Part shown: piece by piece, positions 56,076 to 64,000 of the stretch
Position numbering within the stretch: position 1 is the stretch's first letter
Layout of the letters: every line of letters begins with the position of its first letter
Assembly: GCF_000196495.1 (NCBI RefSeq)
Contig: NC_011313.1
Coordinates: 992,001 to 1,056,000, forward strand
Length of the DNA: 64,000 nt
From: Aliivibrio salmonicida LFI1238
GTDB taxonomy: Bacteria; Pseudomonadota; Gammaproteobacteria; Enterobacterales; Vibrionaceae
Reading direction: 5' to 3'
The notes under the pieces: generated by a model
What the model saw: only the letters and a program-made list of their open reading frames with translations
The model's database searches: none
Told to the model about the DNA's origin: nothing
Made by a program: the position numbers and the translations under genes

Positions 56076-56819
56076 TTGAACCTAGTCAACATAAACGTAA
56101 CGCTTGAAATCATCAATAAAATTCGATTATCTCAAACCAACAACGACATGAGTTTATGCCTACAAGAACTAACCAAAATACTCCATTGCGAGTATTATTT
56201 ATTAGCTATTATTAGTCAAAAAACCATGATCAAATCTGATATTAAAATTTTAGATAACTACCCATTATATTGGCGAAACTATTACGATGAAGCGAATCTT
56301 ATTAAAGATGACCCTATTGTTGACTATAGCTTTTCTCATCACTCCCCTATTAATTGGAGTATTTTTGAAAAACAAAAAAAAATGAGTAATCAAATAAATG
56401 TGATTGAAGAAGCTAAAATATCAGGGTTATATTCTGGATTCAGTTTCCCTATTCATACAAAGGATGGGGGGTTTGGCATGATAAGTTTTGCGAGTTCTCA
56501 AAAAGAAAAGTATATCGATAACCTTTTTCTTAATGCCTGCATGAGCGTTCCCTTAATTCTTCCTGAATTACTAGATAGCAATCAGCGAATAACTAAAGAA
56601 GATCAACAGGTACACACAAAGTTAACAAAACGAGAAAAAGAATGCTTAATTTGGAGTTGTGAAGGAAAAAGTCGATGGGAAATTTCAAAAATATTAGGTT
56701 GCTCTGAACGAACGGTTACCTTTCACTTAGCAAACTCACAGCTAAAGCTTGGAGCAAATAACCGCTGCCAAAGTATATCAAAAGCGATCTTAACAAGAGC
56801 AATGAACCCGTTATATTAA
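56076..56819 (+). CDS. luxR2: LuxR-family quorum-sensing regulator (second copy, luxR2)
   Basis: 247 residues (V. fischeri LuxR 250). Start is TTG 56076, supported by AAAGGA seven bases before and by alignment of MNLVNINVTLEIINKI to LuxR. The autoinducer-binding residues W66, Y70, D79 and W94 are in place (NYPLYWRNYY, DDP, INWS), and the C-terminal HTH (LTKREKECLIWSCEGKS, ILGCSERTVTFHL) is complete. Convergent to luxG and divergent from luxI around the lux box. Confidence 0.93.
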   Translation: MNLVNINVTLEIINKIRLSQTNNDMSLCLQELTKILHCEYYLLAIISQKTMIKSDIKILDNYPLYWRNYYDEANLIKDDPIVDYSFSHHSPINWSIFEKQKKMSNQINVIEEAKISGLYSGFSFPIHTKDGGFGMISFASSQKEKYIDNLFLNACMSVPLILPELLDSNQRITKEDQQVHTKLTKREKECLIWSCEGKSRWEISKILGCSERTVTFHLANSQLKLGANNRCQSISKAILTRAMNPLY

Positions 56820-56827
56820 TAATAGGA

Positions 56828-56855
56828 TCCGACTATGTAGAATAACGCAGTCGGA
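56828..56855. terminator. Bidirectional hairpin between luxR2 and luxG
   Basis: TCCGACT ... AGTCGGA with a 14-base loop, flanked by A/T-rich sequence. It lies between the convergent stops and probably ends both the luxCDABEG and luxR2 transcripts. Confidence 0.65.
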
Positions 56856-56882
56856 CTTCTAATTTTCATACTCAGTTCTTAA

Positions 56883-57590
56883 TTATATATACGAAAAAAC
56901 ATCAGCAAACATTTGATCTGGCCTTGCATTTTTTTCTAATATCAATTGCTCTTTTACTGCCTTAGCCATCATGAACGGGCCACACACATAAATATCAAAT
57001 AATGTTAGATCCGCAAAGTCACCCATTACCGCAGAAAGAACCGTTCCTTTTTTTCCTAACCAACGCTCTTCACTATCTTCAATAACAACTGGCACATAGT
57101 GCAAATTACTATGCTGTATTGATAATGTCGCCAATTCACTATCTGCATATAAAAAATCACTATTTTTCACTCCCCAATAAATGTAAATTGGCTGAGTGAA
57201 TCCTCTATTCAAACAATTTTTTAGGATACTATTAATATAGGAAAGCCCTGTACCACCCGCAATTAATAGTAGTGGTTTACTGCTGTCATCACGTAACCAT
57301 GCTTCGCCGTGAGGTGCATCAATTTCGATATTCTTATTTTTAATTAAAGCATCTACAAAAAATTCCATTGCATCTAATGAGCTACTTTTATCAGAACTAC
57401 CGATATGTAACTCAATCACTCCTTTTTCTGTTGGACAATTTGCAATCGAGAATGGTTGTTTTTTATCATTTAAATCAATAAATAGATATTGACCCGCTTT
57501 AAAATCAATAACATTTTCTGGTGTTATGTATACTTTGTATATATTGTTTTTTACTGATTCTATTTTTGATACTTTGCAGTTAACTCGCAT
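56883..57590 (-). CDS. luxG: NAD(P)H-flavin reductase LuxG
   Basis: 235 residues, ferredoxin-NADP reductase fold of the Fre/LuxG family: flavin-binding segment KQPFSIANCP, NAD(P)-binding LLIAGGTGLSYINSIL and C-terminal YVCGPFMMAKAV. It supplies FMNH2 to luciferase. Last gene of the lux operon; ATG 57590 is 21 bases after the luxE stop. Confidence 0.95.
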   Translation of the reverse strand: MRVNCKVSKIESVKNNIYKVYITPENVIDFKAGQYLFIDLNDKKQPFSIANCPTEKGVIELHIGSSDKSSSLDAMEFFVDALIKNKNIEIDAPHGEAWLRDDSSKPLLLIAGGTGLSYINSILKNCLNRGFTQPIYIYWGVKNSDFLYADSELATLSIQHSNLHYVPVVIEDSEERWLGKKGTVLSAVMGDFADLTLFDIYVCGPFMMAKAVKEQLILEKNARPDQMFADVFSYI

Positions 57591-57611
57591 ATATAATCCT
57601 TATCTCATTAT

Positions 57612-58733
57612 CTATTTCAGTGAACTTGCCATAGAGAGAGCGCATCCTTTTTGAGCTCGGGTATTTAGCCTTCTGACTATTTCAATCGTTGTTCCTGGGT
57701 ATGGGTCTGGTACTTTAATATGGCGAATAATACCAATATCATCCGTCACAATAAAAGCAGGATAACCAGTTGATGATGCATCCATATAGCTCAACAACCC
57801 TGGTTCACCATCAGTAACAGGCTGTAATGTCTCAGGATCAAGCGCTCTAGCGTACACCCACGGTGGTACTCGCTTTCTTTGAAATTCATCTTCAAAAAAA
57901 CACGTATTTAGCTCAACTTGATTAAATGTATCGCGAATTTGATTTACATTATCTAACTGAAAGGTATCCATCACCATTTGATTAAAATCATTACGATTTA
58001 AAGACTCATTTTGATTCGACTTCCACCCCCCACCAGTAATAACATGTAATCGCTTCCCAGCATCGAATTTAATATTATGCTCATTCATGTATTTACATAA
58101 GAGATACACAAAATAAGGAGGGCCAATTAAGCACATATCTTTTTTTGTCTTATAAATACGAAATAAGTGATGCACGGTTTTTTCAAAATCAATATCATCA
58201 TCATTAACGGTAAACTCAGTGGGATAAAGTAACTCAACCAGACTCATCACATACTTAAACCAAACATTATTAGTATTAAAACGATCTGGGCCAAGGTTAA
58301 CTAATTCCATTTGATGCTCAAACCAATCACCGACATATTTCATTCCAAAATTAACAGAACCAAGTAGACGTTCAATACTAAGGCGATCGCGGGCAATATG
58401 ACTTTTAAGACCACTAGTGCCACTGCTCGTATACCAGTTTTCAATTTCATCCTCACCTAAGGTATGCAGTTTTAAATATTTAAAAACAGAAGTAGGAAAG
58501 ACTGGAATATCATCAATTGAATGAATATTTTCACTCATATGTTGAGTTGTACAATATTCCCTATACTCTTTATTTCTATTGTAATGATAATGAAATGCCT
58601 CTCGAACCAGTTTATTTTGAATCTCTTTCTGCTCATCAGATGTCCATTCTTGTGGCGTACTCATAAATATAAGATCATCAATTTCTGAACTTGCTATAAT
58701 TTTATTTTTTTCAATCGTTGCTTGACTATTCAT
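57612..58733 (-). CDS. luxE: Acyl-protein synthetase LuxE
   Basis: 373 residues (378 in V. fischeri, from memory). FPTSVFKYLKLHTLGEDEIENWYTSSGTSGLKSHIARDRLS-type region carries the adenylate-forming SSGTSG loop; ITGGGWKSNQNESL and VPPWVYARALDPETL are family segments. Activates fatty acid to acyl-AMP and transfers it to its own cysteine near the C-terminus (GCALSM). It passes acyl groups to LuxC. Separated from luxB by a 78-base gap with a hairpin. Confidence 0.95.
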   Translation of the reverse strand: MNSQATIEKNKIIASSEIDDLIFMSTPQEWTSDEQKEIQNKLVREAFHYHYNRNKEYREYCTTQHMSENIHSIDDIPVFPTSVFKYLKLHTLGEDEIENWYTSSGTSGLKSHIARDRLSIERLLGSVNFGMKYVGDWFEHQMELVNLGPDRFNTNNVWFKYVMSLVELLYPTEFTVNDDDIDFEKTVHHLFRIYKTKKDMCLIGPPYFVYLLCKYMNEHNIKFDAGKRLHVITGGGWKSNQNESLNRNDFNQMVMDTFQLDNVNQIRDTFNQVELNTCFFEDEFQRKRVPPWVYARALDPETLQPVTDGEPGLLSYMDASSTGYPAFIVTDDIGIIRHIKVPDPYPGTTIEIVRRLNTRAQKGCALSMASSLK

Positions 58734-58770
58734 GTGACTCCTAAGCTATTGAAGTAATAAATATGTATAA

Positions 58771-58805
58771 AAGAATGGCAGAGTTAATTCTGTCATTCTT
58801 TTTAT
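58771..58805 (-). terminator. Hairpin with T run inside the lux operon, between luxB and luxE
   Basis: On the minus strand AAAGAATGACAGA and TCTGCCATTCTTTT pair around TTAAC, with one mismatch. The stem is followed by TTTTATA. It could partially terminate transcription or protect the luxCDAB mRNA end, which would keep luciferase above LuxE/LuxG levels. Confidence 0.6.
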
Positions 58806-58811
58806 ATACTC

Positions 58812-59792
58812 TTAAGCAAGGTTTTTAACTATTTTTTGATTAACCATATCAATAACATTTTTAACATTATCTTTATCTAACATTGATTCAAAAGAGAGTA
58901 AAATAGTCTTTACCCCTGTTTTTTCAATTGCCAATTTCGTTGATTCATAATAATCATTATAAGTACCAATTGCGTTTTCTTTAATGATCGTATTTATTTT
59001 TTCTTCATGATCAATATTTGGATACGTTTCAATAATATAATCATGTAAATATTGTTTTACTTCTTCACGAGCAACATCACCATTTTCATTTAAATTAACA
59101 ATCAGCGTTAACTGATGATCGATATTAGAACCATCAATACCATATTGTTTTGCGGTTTTATTATAAAGTACCGAATAACTTTCTTTAACAGCAAGGCTAT
59201 CTTCCCACTTAAACGTTAAAGGCAATGCTTTTTTAGCAGCCCATGAAACCACTTCTTTACTGGTTGCAACCACGTATTGTTTAGGTCCATTCTCACTAAA
59301 ACAGTGGGGATTTATCGACACCTTCGGAAAGTCATAAAAATCATTCTGAGGATGGCAATAACCCGTCGTTAATGCCTCATTTATAATCTCATAACAGGCT
59401 TCAAATTGTTGCTGTCTAGAGGCTAAGTCACGCTTGAAGAAGATCATTTCAAAGTCATTTTCACTGTCACTCAAACCAAGAATAAAACGGCCTTCAGACA
59501 TCTGATCTAATAAACTCGATTCTTCTGCTACACGTACGGGATGATGAGTAGTAATCACTTGGTTTAAAGAACCAATGTGCAGTTTATTTGTTAACCCGAG
59601 TAAAAACCCAGCCGCCGTAATAGGGGCACCAACGATACCATTAAGAGAAAAGTGGTGTTCATTAATAAAAACAGTATCAAAATGATAATCATAAGAATCA
59701 ACGAGAGCGATCGTATTGATCATATTATCGAGTGTTTCTTCTGAAGTAGATCCATTAGATTGAAAATTGAGGAAGAATAATCCAAATTTCAT
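58812..59792 (-). CDS. luxB: Bacterial luciferase beta subunit LuxB
   Basis: 326 residues, the length of V. fischeri LuxB, TIM-barrel of the luciferase monooxygenase family (MKFGLFFLNFQ; FINEHHFSLNGIVGAPI; LLDQMSEGRFILGLSDSEND). It lacks the loop insertion seen in LuxA, as expected. Pairs with LuxA in the FMNH2-, O2- and aldehyde-dependent light reaction. ATG 59792, 38 bases after the luxA stop. Confidence 0.97.
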   Translation of the reverse strand: MKFGLFFLNFQSNGSTSEETLDNMINTIALVDSYDYHFDTVFINEHHFSLNGIVGAPITAAGFLLGLTNKLHIGSLNQVITTHHPVRVAEESSLLDQMSEGRFILGLSDSENDFEMIFFKRDLASRQQQFEACYEIINEALTTGYCHPQNDFYDFPKVSINPHCFSENGPKQYVVATSKEVVSWAAKKALPLTFKWEDSLAVKESYSVLYNKTAKQYGIDGSNIDHQLTLIVNLNENGDVAREEVKQYLHDYIIETYPNIDHEEKINTIIKENAIGTYNDYYESTKLAIEKTGVKTILLSFESMLDKDNVKNVIDMVNQKIVKNLA

Positions 59793-59830
59793 AATGTATT
59801 CCTTACTATATTAAATTTAAGTACGTATCG

Positions 59831-60895
59831 TTACTTAGGGTCTTTCAGAAAAGGGGCAACTTGCGTCATAAAACGATCCATAGAAGCGACAATTTCATCT
59901 TCGCTGCCATTTGCTTCAAAGCCACAGGTAATATTTGTAATACCCGTAGCATCAATGTCTCGTTGAATTATTTCGATACATTCTTCAGGCGTACCTACCG
60001 GATTAATTTCATGACTATAATCAACACGTCTATTTGTATTAGTATGACCTTGTAAAACAAAGTCTCGCCACTGACCCTTGTGATAATCGTAGCCACGAGT
60101 TTGATTACTATCTTTAAATATGTTCGTCGCATTGACATAAGAGTCATACCAATTAGCGAGGAATGATCGACACACTTCACGAGCTTTATCCCCATCATGA
60201 TCAACTGAGCAAATAAATGTCATCGAATGGTCAATAGTCGCTATATCGTGTCCATATTCTGTCGCAATTTCATTATAAAGTTCCATTTGAGCTTTTTTTT
60301 CATTGGTTCCAATAATCCAGCTTAACACCATGGGTAACCCTTGCTTAGCTAACCACTCGGTTGTACTGGCAGATTCAGCCGTCATGCACGTTGCCACTTC
60401 TTTGGAGTACCCTTTGGGGTAAATATCAACATCAGGAAACTCAATATGTTCATTATTTGAACTTATCATCCCAGATTTCAAACTCGCCGTTATCATCTGA
60501 TGAAAATGTTGCGTTATTTCGCGTGAATCTTCCATATTGACGCCAAACACTCGGAAATCTTTATGGTATAAACCTCGAACAACACCAAAATTAAAACGCC
60601 CCTTGGACATTTGATCAAGTAACAAAACATCTTCAGCTTGTCGAACAGGGTGAGCCGTTGGTATTACAACCCCCATTGTTCCAACATTCAGCGTTTTTGT
60701 TCGGCCAAGCAAATTAGCAGCGGCAACAAACAGATTACCGGTAAGACCAAATTCAGTAAAATGGTGCTCAAGAATCCAATAAGTATCAAAACCAAGTTCT
60801 TCGGATGCAACACCGAGTCGAACAAAACGATCCATCACTTGCTTGTGGCTTTCGCCTGGTGGTTGGTATGAAAAACAAATATTTCCGAACTTCAT
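59831..60895 (-). CDS. luxA: Bacterial luciferase alpha subunit LuxA
   Basis: 354 residues, full length. Catalytic His pair in YWILEHHFTEFG, substrate-pocket region NLFVAAANLLGR, the conserved VGTMGVV and HPVRQAEDVLLLDQMSKGRF segments and the mobile loop near residues 260-290. The reactive cysteine of V. harveyi (FGICRG) is valine here (FGVVRGLY), as in V. fischeri. Should be active. Confidence 0.97.
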   Translation of the reverse strand: MKFGNICFSYQPPGESHKQVMDRFVRLGVASEELGFDTYWILEHHFTEFGLTGNLFVAAANLLGRTKTLNVGTMGVVIPTAHPVRQAEDVLLLDQMSKGRFNFGVVRGLYHKDFRVFGVNMEDSREITQHFHQMITASLKSGMISSNNEHIEFPDVDIYPKGYSKEVATCMTAESASTTEWLAKQGLPMVLSWIIGTNEKKAQMELYNEIATEYGHDIATIDHSMTFICSVDHDGDKAREVCRSFLANWYDSYVNATNIFKDSNQTRGYDYHKGQWRDFVLQGHTNTNRRVDYSHEINPVGTPEECIEIIQRDIDATGITNITCGFEANGSEDEIVASMDRFMTQVAPFLKDPK

Positions 60896-60941
60896 AATAT
60901 CTTCCTTTACTTTTATATAATGGTTTATTTAGCTATGATAA

Positions 60942-61850
60942 TTACACCAATTCTAGAGACTCATTTTCAATTTGATTTTTTAATCGACGCTCTTTTACAG
61001 TCACGCTCGTTATGTCTTCGAATCGTGGCTCTGTCATATTGACATCAAGATCCAACGAGTCATTGTCTAAAGCGATGGCCGCTTTAGTTACTGATTGATA
61101 AAAATTTCGTAATACCACTAAATTTTCACCTAAATCATGAGAACTACCAATTAAAGAATAGAGTTTACATTTCTCGGAATTAAGGCTAATAAGCAGATCC
61201 AAAACTTCACTTTGCTTGACCCAATTATCATCATTAGCAGTAAAGGCAATAAATGGAACATCCAAATTTTTCATTTTATTTATCGTCGAGTCTAACGTGT
61301 CCCACTTGTGCTTAAAGCAATCCGTAACGAAAACTTCTGACCCTAAATTATGCCCTTCAAAATCAAGATCTTCTGGTAGTTTTTCAATTGGCAATTGCAG
61401 ATAATCGTATTTTAGAGCTCTCTCCAACGTATCACGAAGATTTACAACACCCACAGCCGTCACCAGAAAAGACAAGTCAATTTCATTTGCTATTTCATAA
61501 GCAATTCGAGCAGATAAACTGGCAGCAATAAGACCTAACTTTTCAATATTACGTCCTTTAAGCCAGTCTATTACTGTTAGCAAGCTGTCTTTACCAATCG
61601 ACATTGAAAATTCGTTAATGTCACCGCTACTCAACCCAACATGATGAAGAGAATCATAACGAATAACATGAAATCCGTTACTTGAGAGGTATTCAGCCAA
61701 TCCCGCAAAATGATCCATTCGCCGAGCAAAACCCGAGGCAATCAGAATCGTATTATTCTTTTTTAATGTATTTTCTTTGGGCAATGTTTCCCAAACTCGA
61801 AGTGTTTTACCATTTTCAAGGGAGATGACATGATCAATTGTTGAGAATAT
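60942..61850 (-). CDS. luxD: Acyl-ACP thioesterase LuxD, no standard start codon
   Basis: The catalytic domain is complete: nucleophile Ser in IAASLSARIAY, Asp in FTANDDNW and His in SSHDLGENL. Homology starts right after an in-frame stop at 61860-61862: GAA ACT ATA TTC TCA ACA ATT GAT, encoding ETIFSTIDHVISLENGK, but no ATG, GTG or TTG occurs before TTG 61784, which would remove about 22-27 conserved residues. AAAGGA lies just before ATA 61850, the placement expected of a start, so the true start may be ATA/ATT or may have been mutated. LuxD supplies tetradecanoic acid for the aldehyde substrate. Confidence 0.75.
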   Translation of the reverse strand: MFSTIDHVISLENGKTLRVWETLPKENTLKKNNTILIASGFARRMDHFAGLAEYLSSNGFHVIRYDSLHHVGLSSGDINEFSMSIGKDSLLTVIDWLKGRNIEKLGLIAASLSARIAYEIANEIDLSFLVTAVGVVNLRDTLERALKYDYLQLPIEKLPEDLDFEGHNLGSEVFVTDCFKHKWDTLDSTINKMKNLDVPFIAFTANDDNWVKQSEVLDLLISLNSEKCKLYSLIGSSHDLGENLVVLRNFYQSVTKAAIALDNDSLDLDVNMTEPRFEDITSVTVKERRLKNQIENESLELV

Positions 61851-61864
61851 AGTTTCCTTTTATA

Positions 61865-63295
61865 TTAAGGGACAAAGACTAGAAATTTATCTTCTTCTAA
61901 ATAACGTGTTTGTTCTATTTCTACGGCAACATCTTTTGTTGTGTGGTTGAACGGCCTTTCTTGTGATACATAATTAACGAGATACTGTAGTGGACGCATA
62001 CCATCATGCGCCCCACCAACGCGGAATATATTATTCATACCAGATTCAACAATACGTTCTGCGCCATGCTTAGCCAGTTCATCTCTGTATTTAAATGATG
62101 ACTCCCATGGAGCAATTGAAACGGTTTGTGTCGTATTTTTATTAATGAAAGGAAGAATATCTTCAATACTAGAAACCTGATGGATATATACCGACCGAGA
62201 TAATGGTTGATTCCCAAACGCATCTAAAGGAGATTGAATAATTATCCAACTTTGATTTTCCCCTTTTCTAACTTGATAACCCGCAAATAAACACTCTTTC
62301 TCAGTTAAAGTGAAAGCGGCTTTTTCATCAAAATTTTGACATCCTTTAGGTAATATTTTGGCATACACATTTAATTTTTTTTCTAGTTCATCAATAAACA
62401 AGTTTAATTTATTACCTATGTAATAAATGTTTTGCGTAGAAAAACACGCTTGTTGATCATAGAAACAGATATCATGAGCAACGCCTGTCGCAGCGGCTGT
62501 TATGTCTTCAGGATCATCAATGATGCTCAAACTTTTTTTAGGCCCAAATTTCACAATATCGACATGATGTGGCGAATGCTTTACTGCCCATTTAATAGCT
62601 TCATCCCCGCCCCAGGCAACAACATCAGCATGATTCATTATTTTTTTCGGCAATGACATATCTTCATTATGAGACCAGTACATTACTGACATTGAACGAG
62701 TAATAGGATGGTCGGCATTAACATCGATAAAACTGGAGACTAAAGCGGTAGCAGTAAAAGGGTCAGTGGAAGACGTTTTAATAATGCATTCATTCTTAGT
62801 CAAAATAGCTCGAAGAATAGAGGTCACTCCAGATAGAGGGACATTACCTGCCAACAAATGTACTGATTTTCCTTTTGGTAATGCTTTAATATAACAATCC
62901 CCTTGAGGGATCCACTCATCAATAATATGCAATGATCCTAAGTCATGTTGGACAATGTCATATAAGGCACTTTTAGAGCATAACAACATGGCAATCCAAT
63001 TCGCTTCTAGTTTTGCCATTTCATTTGAATAACCAAGAAAATTTGTCAAATCTCGAATATATGTTCGTCGACGAGTATATTCTTCACTTCTCCATCGCTG
63101 TCCAACCGTATATAAAAAGTTAACTACTTGATTTAATCTTAAATTATTAACAACTTCATTATCAATGATGCTTTTAATATGATTGTCGTCAATAATAGAA
63201 ATTAATACCTTAGTCTCATTTGTTAATATTAACTCTCTCAAGCCCCTTTCATCTTGAATTACACCGCCGATGATAGTTGGAATTTTTTTAATCAT
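61865..63295 (-). CDS. luxC: Long-chain acyl-protein thioester reductase LuxC
   Basis: 476 residues (about 479 in V. fischeri), aldehyde-dehydrogenase fold. The NADPH site GNVPLSGVTSILRAIL, the GGDEAIKWAV segment and the catalytic Cys in FYDQQACFSTQNIY are present. Reduces acyl groups from LuxE to the fatty aldehyde used by luciferase. First gene of luxCDABEG; the stop is only 2 bases before the luxD upstream stop region. Confidence 0.95.
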   Translation of the reverse strand: MIKKIPTIIGGVIQDERGLRELILTNETKVLISIIDDNHIKSIIDNEVVNNLRLNQVVNFLYTVGQRWRSEEYTRRRTYIRDLTNFLGYSNEMAKLEANWIAMLLCSKSALYDIVQHDLGSLHIIDEWIPQGDCYIKALPKGKSVHLLAGNVPLSGVTSILRAILTKNECIIKTSSTDPFTATALVSSFIDVNADHPITRSMSVMYWSHNEDMSLPKKIMNHADVVAWGGDEAIKWAVKHSPHHVDIVKFGPKKSLSIIDDPEDITAAATGVAHDICFYDQQACFSTQNIYYIGNKLNLFIDELEKKLNVYAKILPKGCQNFDEKAAFTLTEKECLFAGYQVRKGENQSWIIIQSPLDAFGNQPLSRSVYIHQVSSIEDILPFINKNTTQTVSIAPWESSFKYRDELAKHGAERIVESGMNNIFRVGGAHDGMRPLQYLVNYVSQERPFNHTTKDVAVEIEQTRYLEEDKFLVFVP

Positions 63296-63639
63296 TCTAT
63301 TCCTTATTAAGATATTTTTAAAATAAAAAAAATATTAAATTTTTATTAAACTCATAATTTACATAGACTTAAAACATAACTAGCCTATTGGAAAAATATT
63401 AAGTTAACATTTATTTCAGAAATATAATTGTTGATTTATCTATTCTTATTAGAAATAACACATTAATTAAACAACACGATAATTATTCATAACAATCAAA
63501 TGTATACTATAAGAAATTATTATATTAATGATATTTAAAATACATTATTTAATTGAACCCTTTTGTTCAAACTTGATAACTAATATTTACAACCTACTTT
63601 TAAAGCTATTGTCATCACTCTGTTTCTTTATTTTAGAAA
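63296..63639 (-). other. Long AT-rich leader of luxCDABEG
   Basis: About 340 bases between the predicted lux transcript start and the luxC ATG. No gene or clear hairpin is evident; runs of A and T dominate. A leader this long is a candidate for post-transcriptional control of the operon. Confidence 0.45.
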
Positions 63640-63686
63640 ACTATAACAGGGTAATTATTTAGGTAAACCTGTATAACTTTACAGAG
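63640..63686 (-). promoter_or_regulatory. luxC operon promoter: lux box and -10 element
   Basis: Lux box-like ACCTGTATAACTTTACAGAG at 63667-63686 (one arm imperfect). On the minus strand TATAGT (63640-63645) is 21 bases from its edge, nearly the same spacing and the same hexamer as at luxI. Predicted transcript start about 63633. Confidence 0.82.
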
Positions 63687-63799
63687 TATCGCTCCTAATT
63701 ACACAACATGAAGCGACATTAAATATGGAACGGTCATCACACTTAAGTGTTGGTGTGGCATTGTTTTATTGAACAAATAACAAAAAAACAACAAAAACA

Positions 63800-63815
63800 T
63801 GAGATCCAGATCACA
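63800..63815. promoter_or_regulatory. CRP (cAMP receptor protein) binding site
   Basis: TGAGA TCCAGA TCACA matches the TGTGA-N6-TCACA consensus at nine of ten positions. It lies between luxR1 (112 bases away) and the luxC lux box, as the CRP site does in V. fischeri, where cAMP-CRP activates luxR. Confidence 0.75.
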
Positions 63816-63926
63816 TCTAAGGTGTTAATACAGCATTGTTCATTTAATTTAATGCTATAAGATTTTTATAATAACAAATATAACAAAAAGCAATATAATA
63901 ATAACCGTCAGATAAAGAGAAACGTA

Positions 63927-64000
63927 ATGAACTATATCGCTCCTCATGACACATTAAAAATCATCACTAAAATAAATTCATCAAGCAGTAATGATCAAAT
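63927..64000 (+). CDS. luxR1: LuxR-family regulator (luxR1), 5' end only, runs off the right edge
   Basis: ATG 63927, preceded by AAAGAGA, opens a frame MNYIAPHDTLKIITKINSSS... to the window end (24 codons). It aligns with the start of LuxR (T-x-x-I-I-N/T-K-I) and of luxR2. It is divergent from luxC. Only the first 24 residues can be judged here. Confidence 0.8.
   Translation, partial: MNYIAPHDTLKIITKINSSSSNDQ

Noticed and set aside
59831..60895. Loss of the luciferase reactive cysteine as a defect
   Set aside because: Valine at this place also occurs in V. fischeri LuxA, which makes light; it is normal for the genus.

Overview
The window looks like chromosomal DNA of an Aliivibrio species, most likely Aliivibrio salmonicida or a close relative of the A. 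logei group. The basis is a complete luminescence locus (luxC-D-A-B-E-G) with two luxR genes and luxI in the arrangement reported for that group, AT-rich DNA, genes that closely resemble Vibrionaceae proteins, and a high load of insertion sequences and broken genes. The species call is inference; no database was searched.

Layout. 1-4.8 kb: iron-hydroxamate uptake (frameshifted fhuD, fhuC, a TonB-dependent receptor with a Fur box, an AraC/GyrI regulator). 5-10.9 kb: housekeeping and accessory genes (YbiT-like ABC-F protein with a leader hairpin, outer-membrane protein, old-yellow-enzyme reductase, MFS pump, divergent LysR regulator). 10.9-23.8 kb: a rearranged segment. Two near-identical IS630-family copies in inverted orientation (11826-12951 and 21746-22863) bracket an 8.8-kb block (12952-21745). 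Inverting that block on paper restores two broken loci to the base: malF becomes one frame with malG behind it, and a VasX-like type VI secretion effector regains its last residues and overlaps the start of its putative membrane immunity gene at 11077-11808. The effector also carries a nonsense codon and a frameshift. The effector-immunity pair lies between a complete ackA and a divergent 3' remnant of another ackA, which suggests cassette insertion at the ackA 3' end.

23.8-34 kb: an intact IS66-family element (tnpA, tnpB, tnpC) joins the 5'-truncated malF to a truncated bcsB with no matching target duplication, so this is a rearrangement junction. Beyond it lies a cellulose locus: bcsR-bcsQ-bcsA-bcsB' on one strand and bcsE-bcsF-bcsG on the other. 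34-50.8 kb: small unknown genes, an AraC regulator, a YiaW/YiaV-like pair, a frameshifted luxN-type quorum-sensing kinase without luxM, a RecX-like protein, a frameshifted MocR-type regulator next to an EamA exporter, an ABC transporter, and three cyclic-di-GMP genes. 50.8-55 kb: CorC/TlyC-like protein, acetyltransferase, frameshifted MATE transporter and dCMP deaminase.

55.2-64 kb: the lux region. luxI (-) and luxR2 (+) diverge around a lux box; luxR2 converges on luxG; luxCDABEG runs leftwards from a second lux box; luxR1 (only its first 24 codons are in the window) diverges from luxC beyond a CRP site. Both lux boxes sit at nearly the same distance from a TATAGT -10 element. luxD has no ATG, GTG or TTG at its expected start, which could explain dim, aldehyde-dependent light.

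Overall the window shows regulatory and social functions (quorum sensing, luminescence, cellulose, interbacterial killing, sugar and iron uptake) partly disabled by IS activity and small indels, as expected of a specialising host-associated Vibrionaceae genome.
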